From: an uncultured Methylococcaceae bacterium
Lineage (GTDB): Bacteria > Pseudomonadota > Gammaproteobacteria > Methylococcales > Methylomonadaceae
Length of the DNA: 7,838 bases
Direction of reading: 5' to 3'
Assembly (NCBI GenBank): GCA_913009515.1
Contig: CAJVYO010000071.1
Span: forward strand, 1-7,838
Positions within the stretch are counted from its first letter, which is position 1; each line of letters starts with the position of its first letter. A program made the translations under genes and the position numbers. A model generated the notes under the pieces. That model saw only the letters and a list, made by a program, of their open reading frames with translations, had not been told where the DNA came from and made no database searches. Below are positions 1-5,744 of this stretch, in pieces.

Positions 1-476
1 AAAGCGAAGAAAAGCTTTAAAACAAAATCTAAGTATTTATTGATATCTGTCATTATCTGAATAGAGTCTGGAGCCGCCGCAATAAAGAAATTTAAAATTA
101 TTGGACTAACTACATAAAATGCAAAAGCTACCCCCGCATAAAATAGGATTGCAGACGAAATCAGCAAAGGCATAACAAAACTTTTTTCACGCTTATATAA
201 CCCTGGCGCTATAAATCCCCATAACTCAATTAAGGCATAAGGCATTGCTAAAATTAATGCACTATAAATTCCAAGTCTTAATGGCGCTATAAACGGCGAG
301 GTTACTTCTGTTGCTATCATCGTGCTATTTTCTGGAAGAATGGATGTTAAGGGCGAGGAAATGTAAAAATAGATCTCATTAGCAAAGGGTAGGCAACAGA
401 TCAGCAAGACCCCGATTACTACAAAGATTCTTATCAACCTAGAGCGGAGCTCTTTTAGATGCTCTATGTAGCTCAT
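1..476 (-). CDS. tatC: Twin-arginine translocase subunit TatC, 3' end cut off by window edge
   Basis: This polytopic inner-membrane protein is the Tat signal-peptide receptor; with TatB it recognises folded precursors, and TatA then forms the passage. The visible 158 codons run from ATG (476-474) to the left edge with no stop, about 60% of the usual 250-260 aa. The N-terminal cytoplasmic helix reads IEHLKELRSRL, with Glu9, Arg11 and Arg13 matching E. coli Glu15, Arg17 and Arg19. The first periplasmic loop carries SSPL (Pro42), then STMIAT and SPF. The first cytoplasmic loop reads FIAPGLYKREK, where Glu97 matches E. coli Glu103, the second signal-peptide contact. Three membrane segments are visible at about 14-32, 68-88 and 100-124, and a fourth begins near the edge. 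The start lies one nucleotide after the tatB stop (TGA-A-ATG), so translation is probably coupled. Seven of 22 Ile codons are ATA, and three of five Arg codons are AGA or AGG. The identification is very secure. Confidence 0.96.
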   Translation of the reverse strand, partial: MSYIEHLKELRSRLIRIFVVIGVLLICCLPFANEIYFYISSPLTSILPENSTMIATEVTSPFIAPLRLGIYSALILAMPYALIELWGFIAPGLYKREKSFVMPLLISSAILFYAGVAFAFYVVSPIILNFFIAAAPDSIQIMTDINKYLDFVLKLFFA

Positions 477-477
477 T

Positions 478-720
478 TCATTTTGGTGGCTCATCATCTC
501 TTTCAAGCTCTTCCATTTTGAGTTCATTAAAAATATCTTGTTTTAAATCCTCAGCACCGATATCTCTTTCAACCGAAGCTCTAAATTCAAAAAATTTATT
601 TTGTAGCTTTGTAAATGACTTTACAGATGATTTTACAAAATCAGGTAGCTGTTCTGGACCAATAACCAATATTCCAACCAACAATATGATTAGAACTTCT
701 AGCAGACCTATTTGAAACAA
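478..720 (-). CDS. tatB: Sec-independent translocase protein TatB (short form, TTG start)
   Basis: TatB is the single-span membrane partner of TatC in the Tat substrate receptor complex. The N-terminus MFQIGLLEVLIILLVG closely follows E. coli TatB (MFDIGFSELL), including Glu8 in the membrane segment (about 4-20), and the hinge Gly21-Pro22 is followed by EQLP. An amphipathic helix (about 23-50) rich in Lys and Phe follows, then a charged tail ending EPPK. The start codon is TTG at 720-718, chosen because it gives the canonical MFxIG start; there is no ATG near it and only a weak purine run upstream. It begins two nucleotides after the tatA stop, so coupling to tatA is likely. At 80 aa it is less than half the E. 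coli length (171 aa) and lacks the long variable C-terminal tail. All three Arg codons are AGA. TatA-like proteins are similar, but the MFxIG start, Gly-Pro hinge and order A-B-C favour TatB. Confidence 0.92.
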   Translation of the reverse strand: MFQIGLLEVLIILLVGILVIGPEQLPDFVKSSVKSFTKLQNKFFEFRASVERDIGAEDLKQDIFNELKMEELERDDEPPK

Positions 721-722
721 GG

Positions 723-902
723 TTATTTTTCTTCTGAATCAGACTCTGGTTTTGATTCCGTATCCTCATCTTTAATTGCTTTTTTAAAGCCCTTGAGACT
801 TTCACCCAAGTCAGATCCCATGCTACGAATTTTCTTTCCACCAAACAGCACCAAAAGTACCATCAAGATAATTAAAATTTCCCAAATACCCGGCATTCCC
901 AT
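723..902 (-). CDS. tatA: Sec-independent translocase protein TatA (59 aa)
   Basis: TatA is the single-span subunit that oligomerises at the TatBC receptor to let folded twin-arginine substrates cross the inner membrane. The frame translates to 59 aa. A short periplasmic start (MGMPGIW) with Glu8 is followed by a hydrophobic segment at about 8-20, the conserved FGGKK hinge at 20-24 (E. coli FGTKK), and an amphipathic helix containing GSDLGESLKGFKKA (residues 29-42). The tail is acidic (EDTESKPESDSEEK). The ATG at 902-900 is preceded by AGGAG at 913-909 with a 6-nt spacer, the best ribosome binding site of the tat cluster. A second ATG two codons later is less well placed. It is the first gene of tatA-tatB-tatC, 64 nt after the hflC stop. 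The tail is shorter than in E. coli TatA (89 aa), but all core elements are present. Confidence 0.95.
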   Translation of the reverse strand: MGMPGIWEILIILMVLLVLFGGKKIRSMGSDLGESLKGFKKAIKDEDTESKPESDSEEK

Positions 903-922
903 ATTTTACTCCTAGCCCACAG

Positions 923-940
923 TAACAATATTAATTGTTA
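923..940. repeat. 18-nt perfect inverted repeat between hflC and tatA
   Basis: The plus strand reads TAACAATATTAATTGTTA: two 7-nt arms (TAACAAT and ATTGTTA) around a 4-nt centre (ATTA). It overlaps the spacer and -10 box of the weak tat promoter candidate, which would suit an operator. As RNA it would be a hairpin of mostly A-U pairs with no U tract behind it, so it is a poor terminator. The dyad is directly visible; its function is inferred. Confidence 0.45.
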
Positions 941-953
941 AAACCTATTTAAA
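925..953 (-). promoter_or_regulatory. Weak candidate promoter for tatABC overlapping a palindrome
   Basis: On the minus strand a TTTAAA box (953-948; 4 of 6 matches to the sigma70 -35 consensus), a 17-nt spacer and TATTGT (930-925; 4 of 6) lie in the 64-nt hflC-tatA gap. The tatA ATG would be about 20 nt downstream of the start point. The region is AT-rich, so a chance match is quite possible, and tatABC could instead be read through from hflKC. Confidence 0.3.
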
Positions 954-966
954 CCCTAGAGTTTCT

Positions 967-1824
967 TTATTTCATAGCCTTGAAATATTTAAAGAAATCC
1001 GAATCTGGTTCCGTTACCATAATATTTTGTGAGGTATTAAAGCTCTTTTTATACGCTGCCATACTACGGTAAAATGCATAAAACTCAACATCTTCACCAT
1101 AAGACTTTGCATAAATTTCAGCAGCTTGAGCATCTCCTTTACCTTTCATGATTTCTGCATCACGATACGCATCCGCTAAAATAATTTCACGCTGCTTATC
1201 GGCATCTGCACGTACTCTTTCAGCTGCCTCTGAACCTTGAGAACGAAATTCACGCGCCACTCTTGCTCTTTCTGCTTCCATACGACTGTAAACAGAATGG
1301 CTCACTTCACTCGGTAAATCAATACGCTTCACTTGAACATCAACAATACCAATACCAAGATTCGCTGCTGCACTTTTGGTATTTTTAATTAATGCTTCTC
1401 GTACCGCACTGCGATCTGTTGAAACTAGCTGTTTAATATCACGTTTACTAAATTCACTACGAAAAGCATCTTTAATAATTTGATCTAAACGAATATTAGC
1501 TTGATAAGTGTCACCCGCAACAGAAGTATAAAAAGTTTTTACGTCTGTAATTTTCCATTTTACAAATGAATCCACAATCACGTTTTTCTTTTCAGCGGTT
1601 AAAAAACGTTCTGGTGATGAATCAAGCGTTAAAATACGGGCATCAAATTTTTTAACATTATTAATAAAAGGGAGTTTAAAATGTAAACCTGCTGAATAAT
1701 CAGCTTCAACAATTTCCCCTAACTTAAATTTAATGGCTTTTTCTGTTTCTGATACTGTAAACGTTGACATTAAACCGATTGAAACAACCGATCCTAAAAT
1801 CACTAAAAATTTACTTTGTGCCAT
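967..1824 (-). CDS. hflC: FtsH protease regulator HflC (SPFH/band 7 protein)
   Basis: HflC pairs with HflK to form a large periplasm-facing SPFH assembly around the membrane AAA protease FtsH, restricting its access to membrane substrates. The 285-aa product has an N-terminal membrane anchor (about 5-22) and an SPFH/band 7 domain with family landmarks: VSETEKAIKFKLG (25-37), AGLHFKLPF (45-53), DARILTLDSSPERFLT (61-76) and VDSFVKWKI (84-92). Then come VQVKRIDLPSEV (163-174) and a charged helix with RMEAERARVAREFRSQGSEA (181-200). A helical region through KGKGDAQAAEIYA continues to a short tail. The ATG lies one nucleotide after the hflK stop, with AGAGG about 8 nt upstream inside the end of hflK, so the pair is translationally coupled. 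The length suits non-enteric gammaproteobacterial HflC (E. coli is longer, 334 aa). Arg codons are mainly CGN. A catalytic protease role, once proposed, is not supported for this family. Confidence 0.96.
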   Translation of the reverse strand: MAQSKFLVILGSVVSIGLMSTFTVSETEKAIKFKLGEIVEADYSAGLHFKLPFINNVKKFDARILTLDSSPERFLTAEKKNVIVDSFVKWKITDVKTFYTSVAGDTYQANIRLDQIIKDAFRSEFSKRDIKQLVSTDRSAVREALIKNTKSAAANLGIGIVDVQVKRIDLPSEVSHSVYSRMEAERARVAREFRSQGSEAAERVRADADKQREIILADAYRDAEIMKGKGDAQAAEIYAKSYGEDVEFYAFYRSMAAYKKSFNTSQNIMVTEPDSDFFKYFKAMK

Positions 1825-1825
1825 C

Positions 1826-3025
1826 TTAGCGACCTCTCACTACACGTCCACGCTGAGAAGAAGCGGGTTGTCTATTAACATTATTATAAGGCTGCTGGCG
1901 TATAGGCTGATTCGTATTATTGCCTACTGCATTCAGATTCCGAGTTTTAGACGCCAATTTATCTAATGGCAAATACATTAAATTGTTACCGCCTTTCACA
2001 TCAACCATAACCGTATTGGTATTCGCCATAACTTCTTCAATGGTTTCTAAATAAATACGTTTACGGGTAATTTCAGGGGCTTTTTTATATTCGGCGAGAA
2101 TTTGTGTAAAACGACTCACATCCCCTTCCGCTGCTGACATAATACGCGATTGATACCCTTCAGCTTCTTGCATTAATCTAGCTGCTGCTCCACGTGCTTT
2201 CGGCACAATATCATTTGCATAGGCTTCAGCTTCATTAATTAAACGTTGCTTATCTTCCCGTGCTTTAATTGCATCTTCAAACGCACTCTGAACTTGCTCT
2301 GGTGGCTGTGCATCTTGTAAATTCACACTGGTGACTTGAATACCTGATTCATAATCATCCATTACCTTTTGAATTTCACGCTTAATATCTGCAACTACTT
2401 CACTACGACCTTCTGTTAAAACAAAATCCATCGTATGGCTACCAATAACACCCCGTTCCACACTTTCAGTCACTTGTTTCAACGTCGCGGTTTGGTTTTG
2501 AATATTAAATAAATATTTCTGTGCATCGCTGACTTGATATTGTACGGCAAGACGTATATCAACAATATTTTCATCTTTCGTTAACATTAAGGCTTCTTTA
2601 GCAATTGAACCCATGCCACGCTGACGACCACCACCTGAACGATAACCTACTTCTAAAAAGCGTTGTTTCGAGACATTAATAATCTCAACATTTTCAATCG
2701 GTGAAGGTAAACGCCAATTTAAACCCGGCTGCGTAGTCGCTATATATTTGCCAAAGCGAGTTTCAACACCTCGATTCCCCTCATCGACAATATAAAAGCC
2801 ACTGGCTCCCCACAATGCAACCGCACCCAGTGCTAAAAATCCCAGACCTTTCATTGAAGCAGGTGATTCATTATTGCCACCACCATTGCCGCCACCGCCA
2901 AAAAGACCGCCTAATTTATCTTGCAGCGAACGAATCGCTTCATCTAAATCGGGAGGACTATTATCCTCGTTACGACCACTCCAAGGGTCTTTATTTTTAT
3001 CACCGCCTGGCTCATTCCAAGACAT
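1826..3025 (-). CDS. hflK: FtsH protease regulator HflK (SPFH/band 7 protein)
   Basis: HflK is the larger partner of HflC in the FtsH-HflKC membrane complex. The 399-aa product begins MSWNEPGGDKNKDPW, the diagnostic HflK start (E. coli MAWNQPG...RDPW). A PPDLDEAIRSLQDKLGGLF segment and a Gly/Asn-rich linker (43-52) precede the single membrane span (about 60-80). The SPFH domain follows with FYIVDEGNRGVETRFGKY (77-94), PGLNWRLPSPIE (100-111), MLTKDENIVDIRLAVQYQV (147-165) and VNLQDAQPPEQVQSAFEDAI (234-253). Next comes a helical stretch rich in Ala, Glu and Arg (255-310) and a polar Asn/Gln/Arg-rich tail. The ATG is preceded by GGAG at 3036-3033 with a 7-nt spacer. A 106-nt gap with a promoter candidate separates it from hflX, so hflKC may be transcribed both from its own promoter and by read-through. 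Confidence 0.96.
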   Translation of the reverse strand: MSWNEPGGDKNKDPWSGRNEDNSPPDLDEAIRSLQDKLGGLFGGGGNGGGNNESPASMKGLGFLALGAVALWGASGFYIVDEGNRGVETRFGKYIATTQPGLNWRLPSPIENVEIINVSKQRFLEVGYRSGGGRQRGMGSIAKEALMLTKDENIVDIRLAVQYQVSDAQKYLFNIQNQTATLKQVTESVERGVIGSHTMDFVLTEGRSEVVADIKREIQKVMDDYESGIQVTSVNLQDAQPPEQVQSAFEDAIKAREDKQRLINEAEAYANDIVPKARGAAARLMQEAEGYQSRIMSAAEGDVSRFTQILAEYKKAPEITRKRIYLETIEEVMANTNTVMVDVKGGNNLMYLPLDKLASKTRNLNAVGNNTNQPIRQQPYNNVNRQPASSQRGRVVRGR

Positions 3026-3059
3026 TTATTAACTCCACATTGGTACTGCAAAAATTCAA

Positions 3060-3072
3060 AGGAAAACTTCCT
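3060..3072 (-). other. Small hairpin in the hflK leader
   Basis: On the minus strand AGGAA-GTT-TTCCT forms a 5-bp stem with a 3-nt loop, followed after two more T residues and GAA by TTTTT. It lies downstream of the candidate hflK start point and upstream of the ribosome binding site. It is too short for a convincing terminator, but could slow polymerase or mark a protein site. Confidence 0.25.
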
Positions 3073-3088
3073 AGCAGATTACTCGGTA

Positions 3089-3117
3089 ATTATCCTAAAA
3101 AATAAGGTATGACACAA
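3089..3117 (-). promoter_or_regulatory. Candidate sigma70 promoter for hflKC
   Basis: On the minus strand TTGTGT (3117-3112) is separated by exactly 17 nt from GATAAT (3094-3089; 5 of 6 matches to TATAAT). The start point would fall near 3082, leaving a leader of about 57 nt before the hflK ATG. A 13-nt dyad, ATTAC-TCG-GTAAT on the plus strand at 3078-3090, overlaps the end of the -10 box and the expected start point. The -35 box is only half matched. Confidence 0.45.
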
Positions 3118-3131
3118 TCACTTAGCAATAA

Positions 3132-4388
3132 TTAATCACAACTAATGCCTTCTAAAATGCCTAAATGCTGTTGATCTATATCCACCAAAATTTCCCAACC
3201 GCCTTCATCGGTAAAATCTTCTTGTAAAATATGTGCCACTGAAAAAAGCTTAGACCTTATACCACCTTGCGTTGGCAATAAATGGCATAACTTTCTTACT
3301 TTAGTCGCTGAAAAAATTTCAGCTAAAGCTTGTGGCAATAATTCTAAACCCGCCCCTGTTATTGCAGATAACCACACTCTAATAGGTACGCCATGCTCGT
3401 CATAATCAATATGTGGCTCAATATCATCTAACAAATCAATTTTATTATAAACTTCTAGCTGTTGAATACCTTCTGCACCAATTTCATTTAAAACACGATT
3501 CACTTCAAAAATGGTTTCATTGCGATATTCATCACTGGAATCAATTACGTGCAATAATAAATCCGCATCAGCCGCTTCTTGCAAGGTTGATTTAAAAGCA
3601 GCCACTAATTCATGCGGCAAATGGCGAATAAACCCAACGGTATCCGCAATCACCACTTCAGTATTATTGGGTAAATTAAAACGTCTTAAAGTCGGATCTA
3701 AAGTGGCAAACAACTGATTAGCAACATAAATATTTTCGCCCGTTAAGGCATTAAACAAGGTTGATTTACCTGCATTGGTATAACCAACAATCGATAAATT
3801 AGGCGTAGCTGAACGTTTACGTTGGGCATTACCTTGTTGACGCTGTTTCACCACTTTTTCCAAGCGACTTTGCACTAATTTAATACGCATACCCACTTGG
3901 CGACGGTCAGACTCTAACTGAGTTTCCCCTGTCCCCCGCATACCAATCCCGCCTTTTTGACGATCTAAATGCGACCACCCACCGGTTAAACGCGATGAAA
4001 GATGATTTAATTGGGCTAATTCAACCTGTAACTTACCATCATAAGTTTTTGCCCGTAAAGCAAAAATATCTAAAATCAGCCCATTACGGTCAACGACTCT
4101 AAATTCAAGTTCAGCTTCTAAATTACGTTCTTGACTAGGTGTTAACACATGATTAAATAAAACTAAATCGGCCTCAGTTTCTTCAATAATGGCTCTTAAT
4201 TCTTCCAGTTTTCCTGAACCAATAAAGTAACGCGGATCAGGATAACTACGCGAACCTGTCAGCACATGAACCACTTCAGCCCCGGCTGAACTCGCGAGTT
4301 CCTTTAATTCATTTAAGTCTTCTTGTCCCTGATGCAATTTAATATGCACAAGCACCGCTCTTTCTCCTGACTCTGGGCGATCAAACAA
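3132..4388 (-). CDS. hflX: Ribosome-splitting GTPase HflX (TTG start)
   Basis: HflX is an Obg-related cytoplasmic GTPase that binds the 50S subunit and, in E. coli, splits stalled 70S ribosomes after heat stress. The 418-aa product opens MFDRPESGERAVLVHI, matching E. coli MFDRYDAGEQAVLVHI. The N-terminal HflX domain contains LTGSRSYPDPRYFIGSGK (43-60), then LTPSQERNLE and the arginine-rich GWSHLDRQKGGIGMRG...GETQLESDRR (137-163). The G domain has G1 GYTNAGKST (202-210), G2 region TLDPT (229-233), G3 DTVGF (249-253), G4 NKID (315-318) and G5 SAITG (341-345); a C-terminal domain ends the protein. The start must be TTG (4388-4386): an in-frame TGA lies two codons upstream and the next Met is at about residue 150. 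GGAG at 4399-4396 sits 7 nt before it. It follows hfq by 29 nt, so the two are probably co-transcribed. Confidence 0.97.
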   Translation of the reverse strand: MFDRPESGERAVLVHIKLHQGQEDLNELKELASSAGAEVVHVLTGSRSYPDPRYFIGSGKLEELRAIIEETEADLVLFNHVLTPSQERNLEAELEFRVVDRNGLILDIFALRAKTYDGKLQVELAQLNHLSSRLTGGWSHLDRQKGGIGMRGTGETQLESDRRQVGMRIKLVQSRLEKVVKQRQQGNAQRKRSATPNLSIVGYTNAGKSTLFNALTGENIYVANQLFATLDPTLRRFNLPNNTEVVIADTVGFIRHLPHELVAAFKSTLQEAADADLLLHVIDSSDEYRNETIFEVNRVLNEIGAEGIQQLEVYNKIDLLDDIEPHIDYDEHGVPIRVWLSAITGAGLELLPQALAEIFSATKVRKLCHLLPTQGGIRSKLFSVAHILQEDFTDEGGWEILVDIDQQHLGILEGISCD

Positions 4389-4399
4389 CCGTCATCTCC
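4386..4399 (-). promoter_or_regulatory. Ribosome binding site fixing the hflX TTG start
   Basis: GGAG (4399-4396) lies 7 nt before TTG (4388-4386). The codons in front of TTG read TGA-CGG, so no upstream start is possible. The SD overlaps a six-codon ATG frame (4401-4381, MEMTVV then stop), which is probably incidental. Confidence 0.7.
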
Positions 4400-4417
4400 A
4401 TTTTATTTAGTGTTAAT

Positions 4418-4654
4418 CTACTCAAAATTATTCTCTTTAGGTTCCATATTCACTGCTTTACTCGGCACAATAGTTGAAATAGCATGTTTATATACCATTT
4501 GTACCATGGTATTTTTTAACATAATGACATATTGATCAAATGAATCAACACGTCCTTGTAATTTAATCCCATTAACTAAAAAAATCGATACGGGTGTATG
4601 TTCCTTTCTTAGTGCATTTAAAAAAGTATCCTGTAAATTTTTACTTTTCTGCAT
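4418..4654 (-). CDS. hfq: RNA chaperone Hfq (78 aa)
   Basis: Hfq forms a cytoplasmic hexameric ring that pairs small RNAs with mRNA targets. The Sm1 part holds LQDTFLNALRKEHTPVSIFLVNGIKLQG (7-34) and the Sm2 signature YKHAIST is at 55-61. Proximal U-binding residues are kept (Gln8, Asp9, Phe39, Gln41, Lys56, His57), with Tyr42 for the E. coli Phe42. On the distal A-binding face Phe25 replaces Tyr25, while Gly29, Lys31, Gln33 and Gln52 are kept. The lateral rim reads Arg16-Lys17-Glu18-His19 instead of RRER, slightly less basic. The tail is short and acidic (ending PKENNFE), so the long disordered C-terminus of E. coli Hfq is missing, as in Pseudomonas. AAGGAA at 4666-4661 sits 6 nt before the ATG. 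A promoter candidate and an A-rich leader lie upstream, and hflX follows as in many gammaproteobacteria. Confidence 0.98.
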   Translation of the reverse strand: MQKSKNLQDTFLNALRKEHTPVSIFLVNGIKLQGRVDSFDQYVIMLKNTMVQMVYKHAISTIVPSKAVNMEPKENNFE

Positions 4655-4668
4655 CCGTGTTTCCTTTA

Positions 4669-4683
4669 TTTATTATTATTTTT
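4669..4683 (-). promoter_or_regulatory. A-R-N repeat tract in the hfq leader, possible autoregulatory Hfq site
   Basis: The minus strand reads AAA-AAT-AAT-AAT-AAA, five consecutive A-purine-any triplets, ending two nucleotides before the hfq Shine-Dalgarno. The distal face of gammaproteobacterial Hfq binds (ARN)n, and E. coli Hfq represses its own mRNA through its 5' leader. The tract is visible; its role here is inferred, and AT-rich leaders can produce such runs by chance. Confidence 0.35.
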
Positions 4684-4706
4684 ATATTTATGCTACTAAT
4701 ACCTCT

Positions 4707-4735
4707 ACCATACCTATAATTTATTCACTTGACAA
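4707..4735 (-). promoter_or_regulatory. Candidate sigma70 promoter for hfq-hflX
   Basis: On the minus strand TTGTCA (4735-4730; 5 of 6 matches to TTGACA), a 17-nt spacer and TATGGT (4712-4707; 4 of 6) lie in the 103-nt gap between ftsX and hfq. The start point would be near 4700, giving a leader of about 45 nt. Good -35 and optimal spacing make this one of the two best promoter candidates in the window. No convincing terminator follows ftsX, so read-through from ftsYEX is also possible. Confidence 0.5.
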
Positions 4736-4757
4736 GATTAAGCCCGAACTGTCATTG

Positions 4758-5744
4758 TTATTCTGGCTTTAATAAGCGTAATTGATAATTAATCACTATA
4801 AATGCCCCTAAAGTACCCAATAATGCAGACCCTAAAACAAAAATTAAAGACTCAAATAAACTCATAAAGTGTATTTCAAAATGACTTTGATATAAAAAAG
4901 ATAAACTTTCAATCGGCTCGCTAATCATTAATAGCATTAAACTCACAATAAACCATGCCAATATTCCCGAAATAAAACAAAACCAAAAACCACTATACAA
5001 AAAAGGCAGACGAATAAAACGATCAGTGGCTCCGACTAATTTTTGTACAATCACTTCTTCACTGCGCATTTGTAATTCTGCACGAATAGTATTTGCAGTA
5101 ATTAACAACACTGCAAAGGCCAGTAATAGGGCAATAATTATCACAAATCGATCAATAATCGCAATAATACCCTGTAATCGTGCCACCCAATTCATATCTA
5201 CTTGTGCAAAATCAACTTCAGGCATCAGCTGAAATTCCGCAATTAATCCATTCAAATCAGCTTCATTCTGCACTATATTATTGGGAAAAACTTGTATCAC
5301 CGCAGGTAAGGGATTACTTTCTAAAGCATTGAGCGCATCACCAAAACCACTGTATTGTTGAAATTCAGCTAAAGCATGTTCTTTAGAAATAAAGCTCACT
5401 CTTTCTACTTTATGATTATCTAACAACGTCCTTGCAAAATCTTCCGCCGCCTCATCAGATAATTGCTCATCTAAAAACAATGACACTTGCTTACCTGCTT
5501 GCAAACCCTGCATTAATTGCTGCGTATTACTCATTAAAGTATAAAAGCTTCCGGCTAAAGATAATGCGATCGCCATCACAATAATCGCCATAAATGATGA
5601 AAACGGTGTGCGTAACAAACGCAATAAACTTATGCCCAATGCATCACCATGCATTCTTAATGTCGCGGCTAGCGAGAGGCTATTATGAGTCGTTGCTTTA
5701 AGCTCTTGTTTTAATTTTTTATGACGCGTGGCTTTTCGCTTCAT
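4758..5744 (-). CDS. ftsX: Cell division ABC transporter-like permease FtsX
   Basis: FtsX is the membrane subunit of FtsEX, which links ATP hydrolysis at the divisome to activation of periplasmic amidases through EnvC-type partners. The 328-aa product (E. coli 352) has a basic cytoplasmic N-terminus (MKRKATRHKKLKQELK), then four membrane segments at about 47-70, 197-219, 248-274 and 296-320. The large periplasmic domain between the first two carries VSLFLDEQLSDEAAEDFART (87-106), VSFISKEHALAEFQQYSGF (116-134) and the family element NPLPAVIQVFP (144-154). After the second span comes the conserved cytoplasmic RSEEVIVQKLVGATDRFIRLPFL (227-249). Its ATG overlaps the ftsE stop in ATGA, so the two subunits are translationally coupled. 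rpoH, which follows in E. coli, is replaced here by a gap and hfq. Confidence 0.96.
   Translation of the reverse strand: MKRKATRHKKLKQELKATTHNSLSLAATLRMHGDALGISLLRLLRTPFSSFMAIIVMAIALSLAGSFYTLMSNTQQLMQGLQAGKQVSLFLDEQLSDEAAEDFARTLLDNHKVERVSFISKEHALAEFQQYSGFGDALNALESNPLPAVIQVFPNNIVQNEADLNGLIAEFQLMPEVDFAQVDMNWVARLQGIIAIIDRFVIIIALLLAFAVLLITANTIRAELQMRSEEVIVQKLVGATDRFIRLPFLYSGFWFCFISGILAWFIVSLMLLMISEPIESLSFLYQSHFEIHFMSLFESLIFVLGSALLGTLGAFIVINYQLRLLKPE

Noticed and set aside
641..844. 67-aa minus-strand frame overlapping tatA and tatB
   Set aside because: It lies out of frame across the real tatA and tatB and has no recognisable family features.
712..915. Plus-strand frames opposite tatA, and similar ones opposite tatB, hflC, hflK, hflX, ftsX and ftsY
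   Set aside because: All are antisense to well-identified genes, show no protein-family motifs, and have Ser/Thr-rich or low-complexity composition.
2875..2905. GC-rich repeat-like stretch
   Set aside because: It encodes the Gly/Asn-rich linker of HflK, a normal feature of this family.
4381..4401. Six-codon frame (MEMTVV then stop) overlapping the hflX start as a leader peptide
   Set aside because: Its ATG overlaps the SD of hflX and has no ribosome binding site of its own; in an AT-rich gap such a short frame is expected by chance.
4729..4734. Perfect TTGACA on the plus strand in the ftsX-hfq gap
   Set aside because: No plus-strand gene follows; the plus strand runs antisense into ftsX, so an isolated box is not evidence of a promoter.
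4730..4754. TGACA...TGTCA inverted repeat after ftsX as a terminator
   Set aside because: Only 5 bp with a 15-nt loop and no following U tract on the minus strand.
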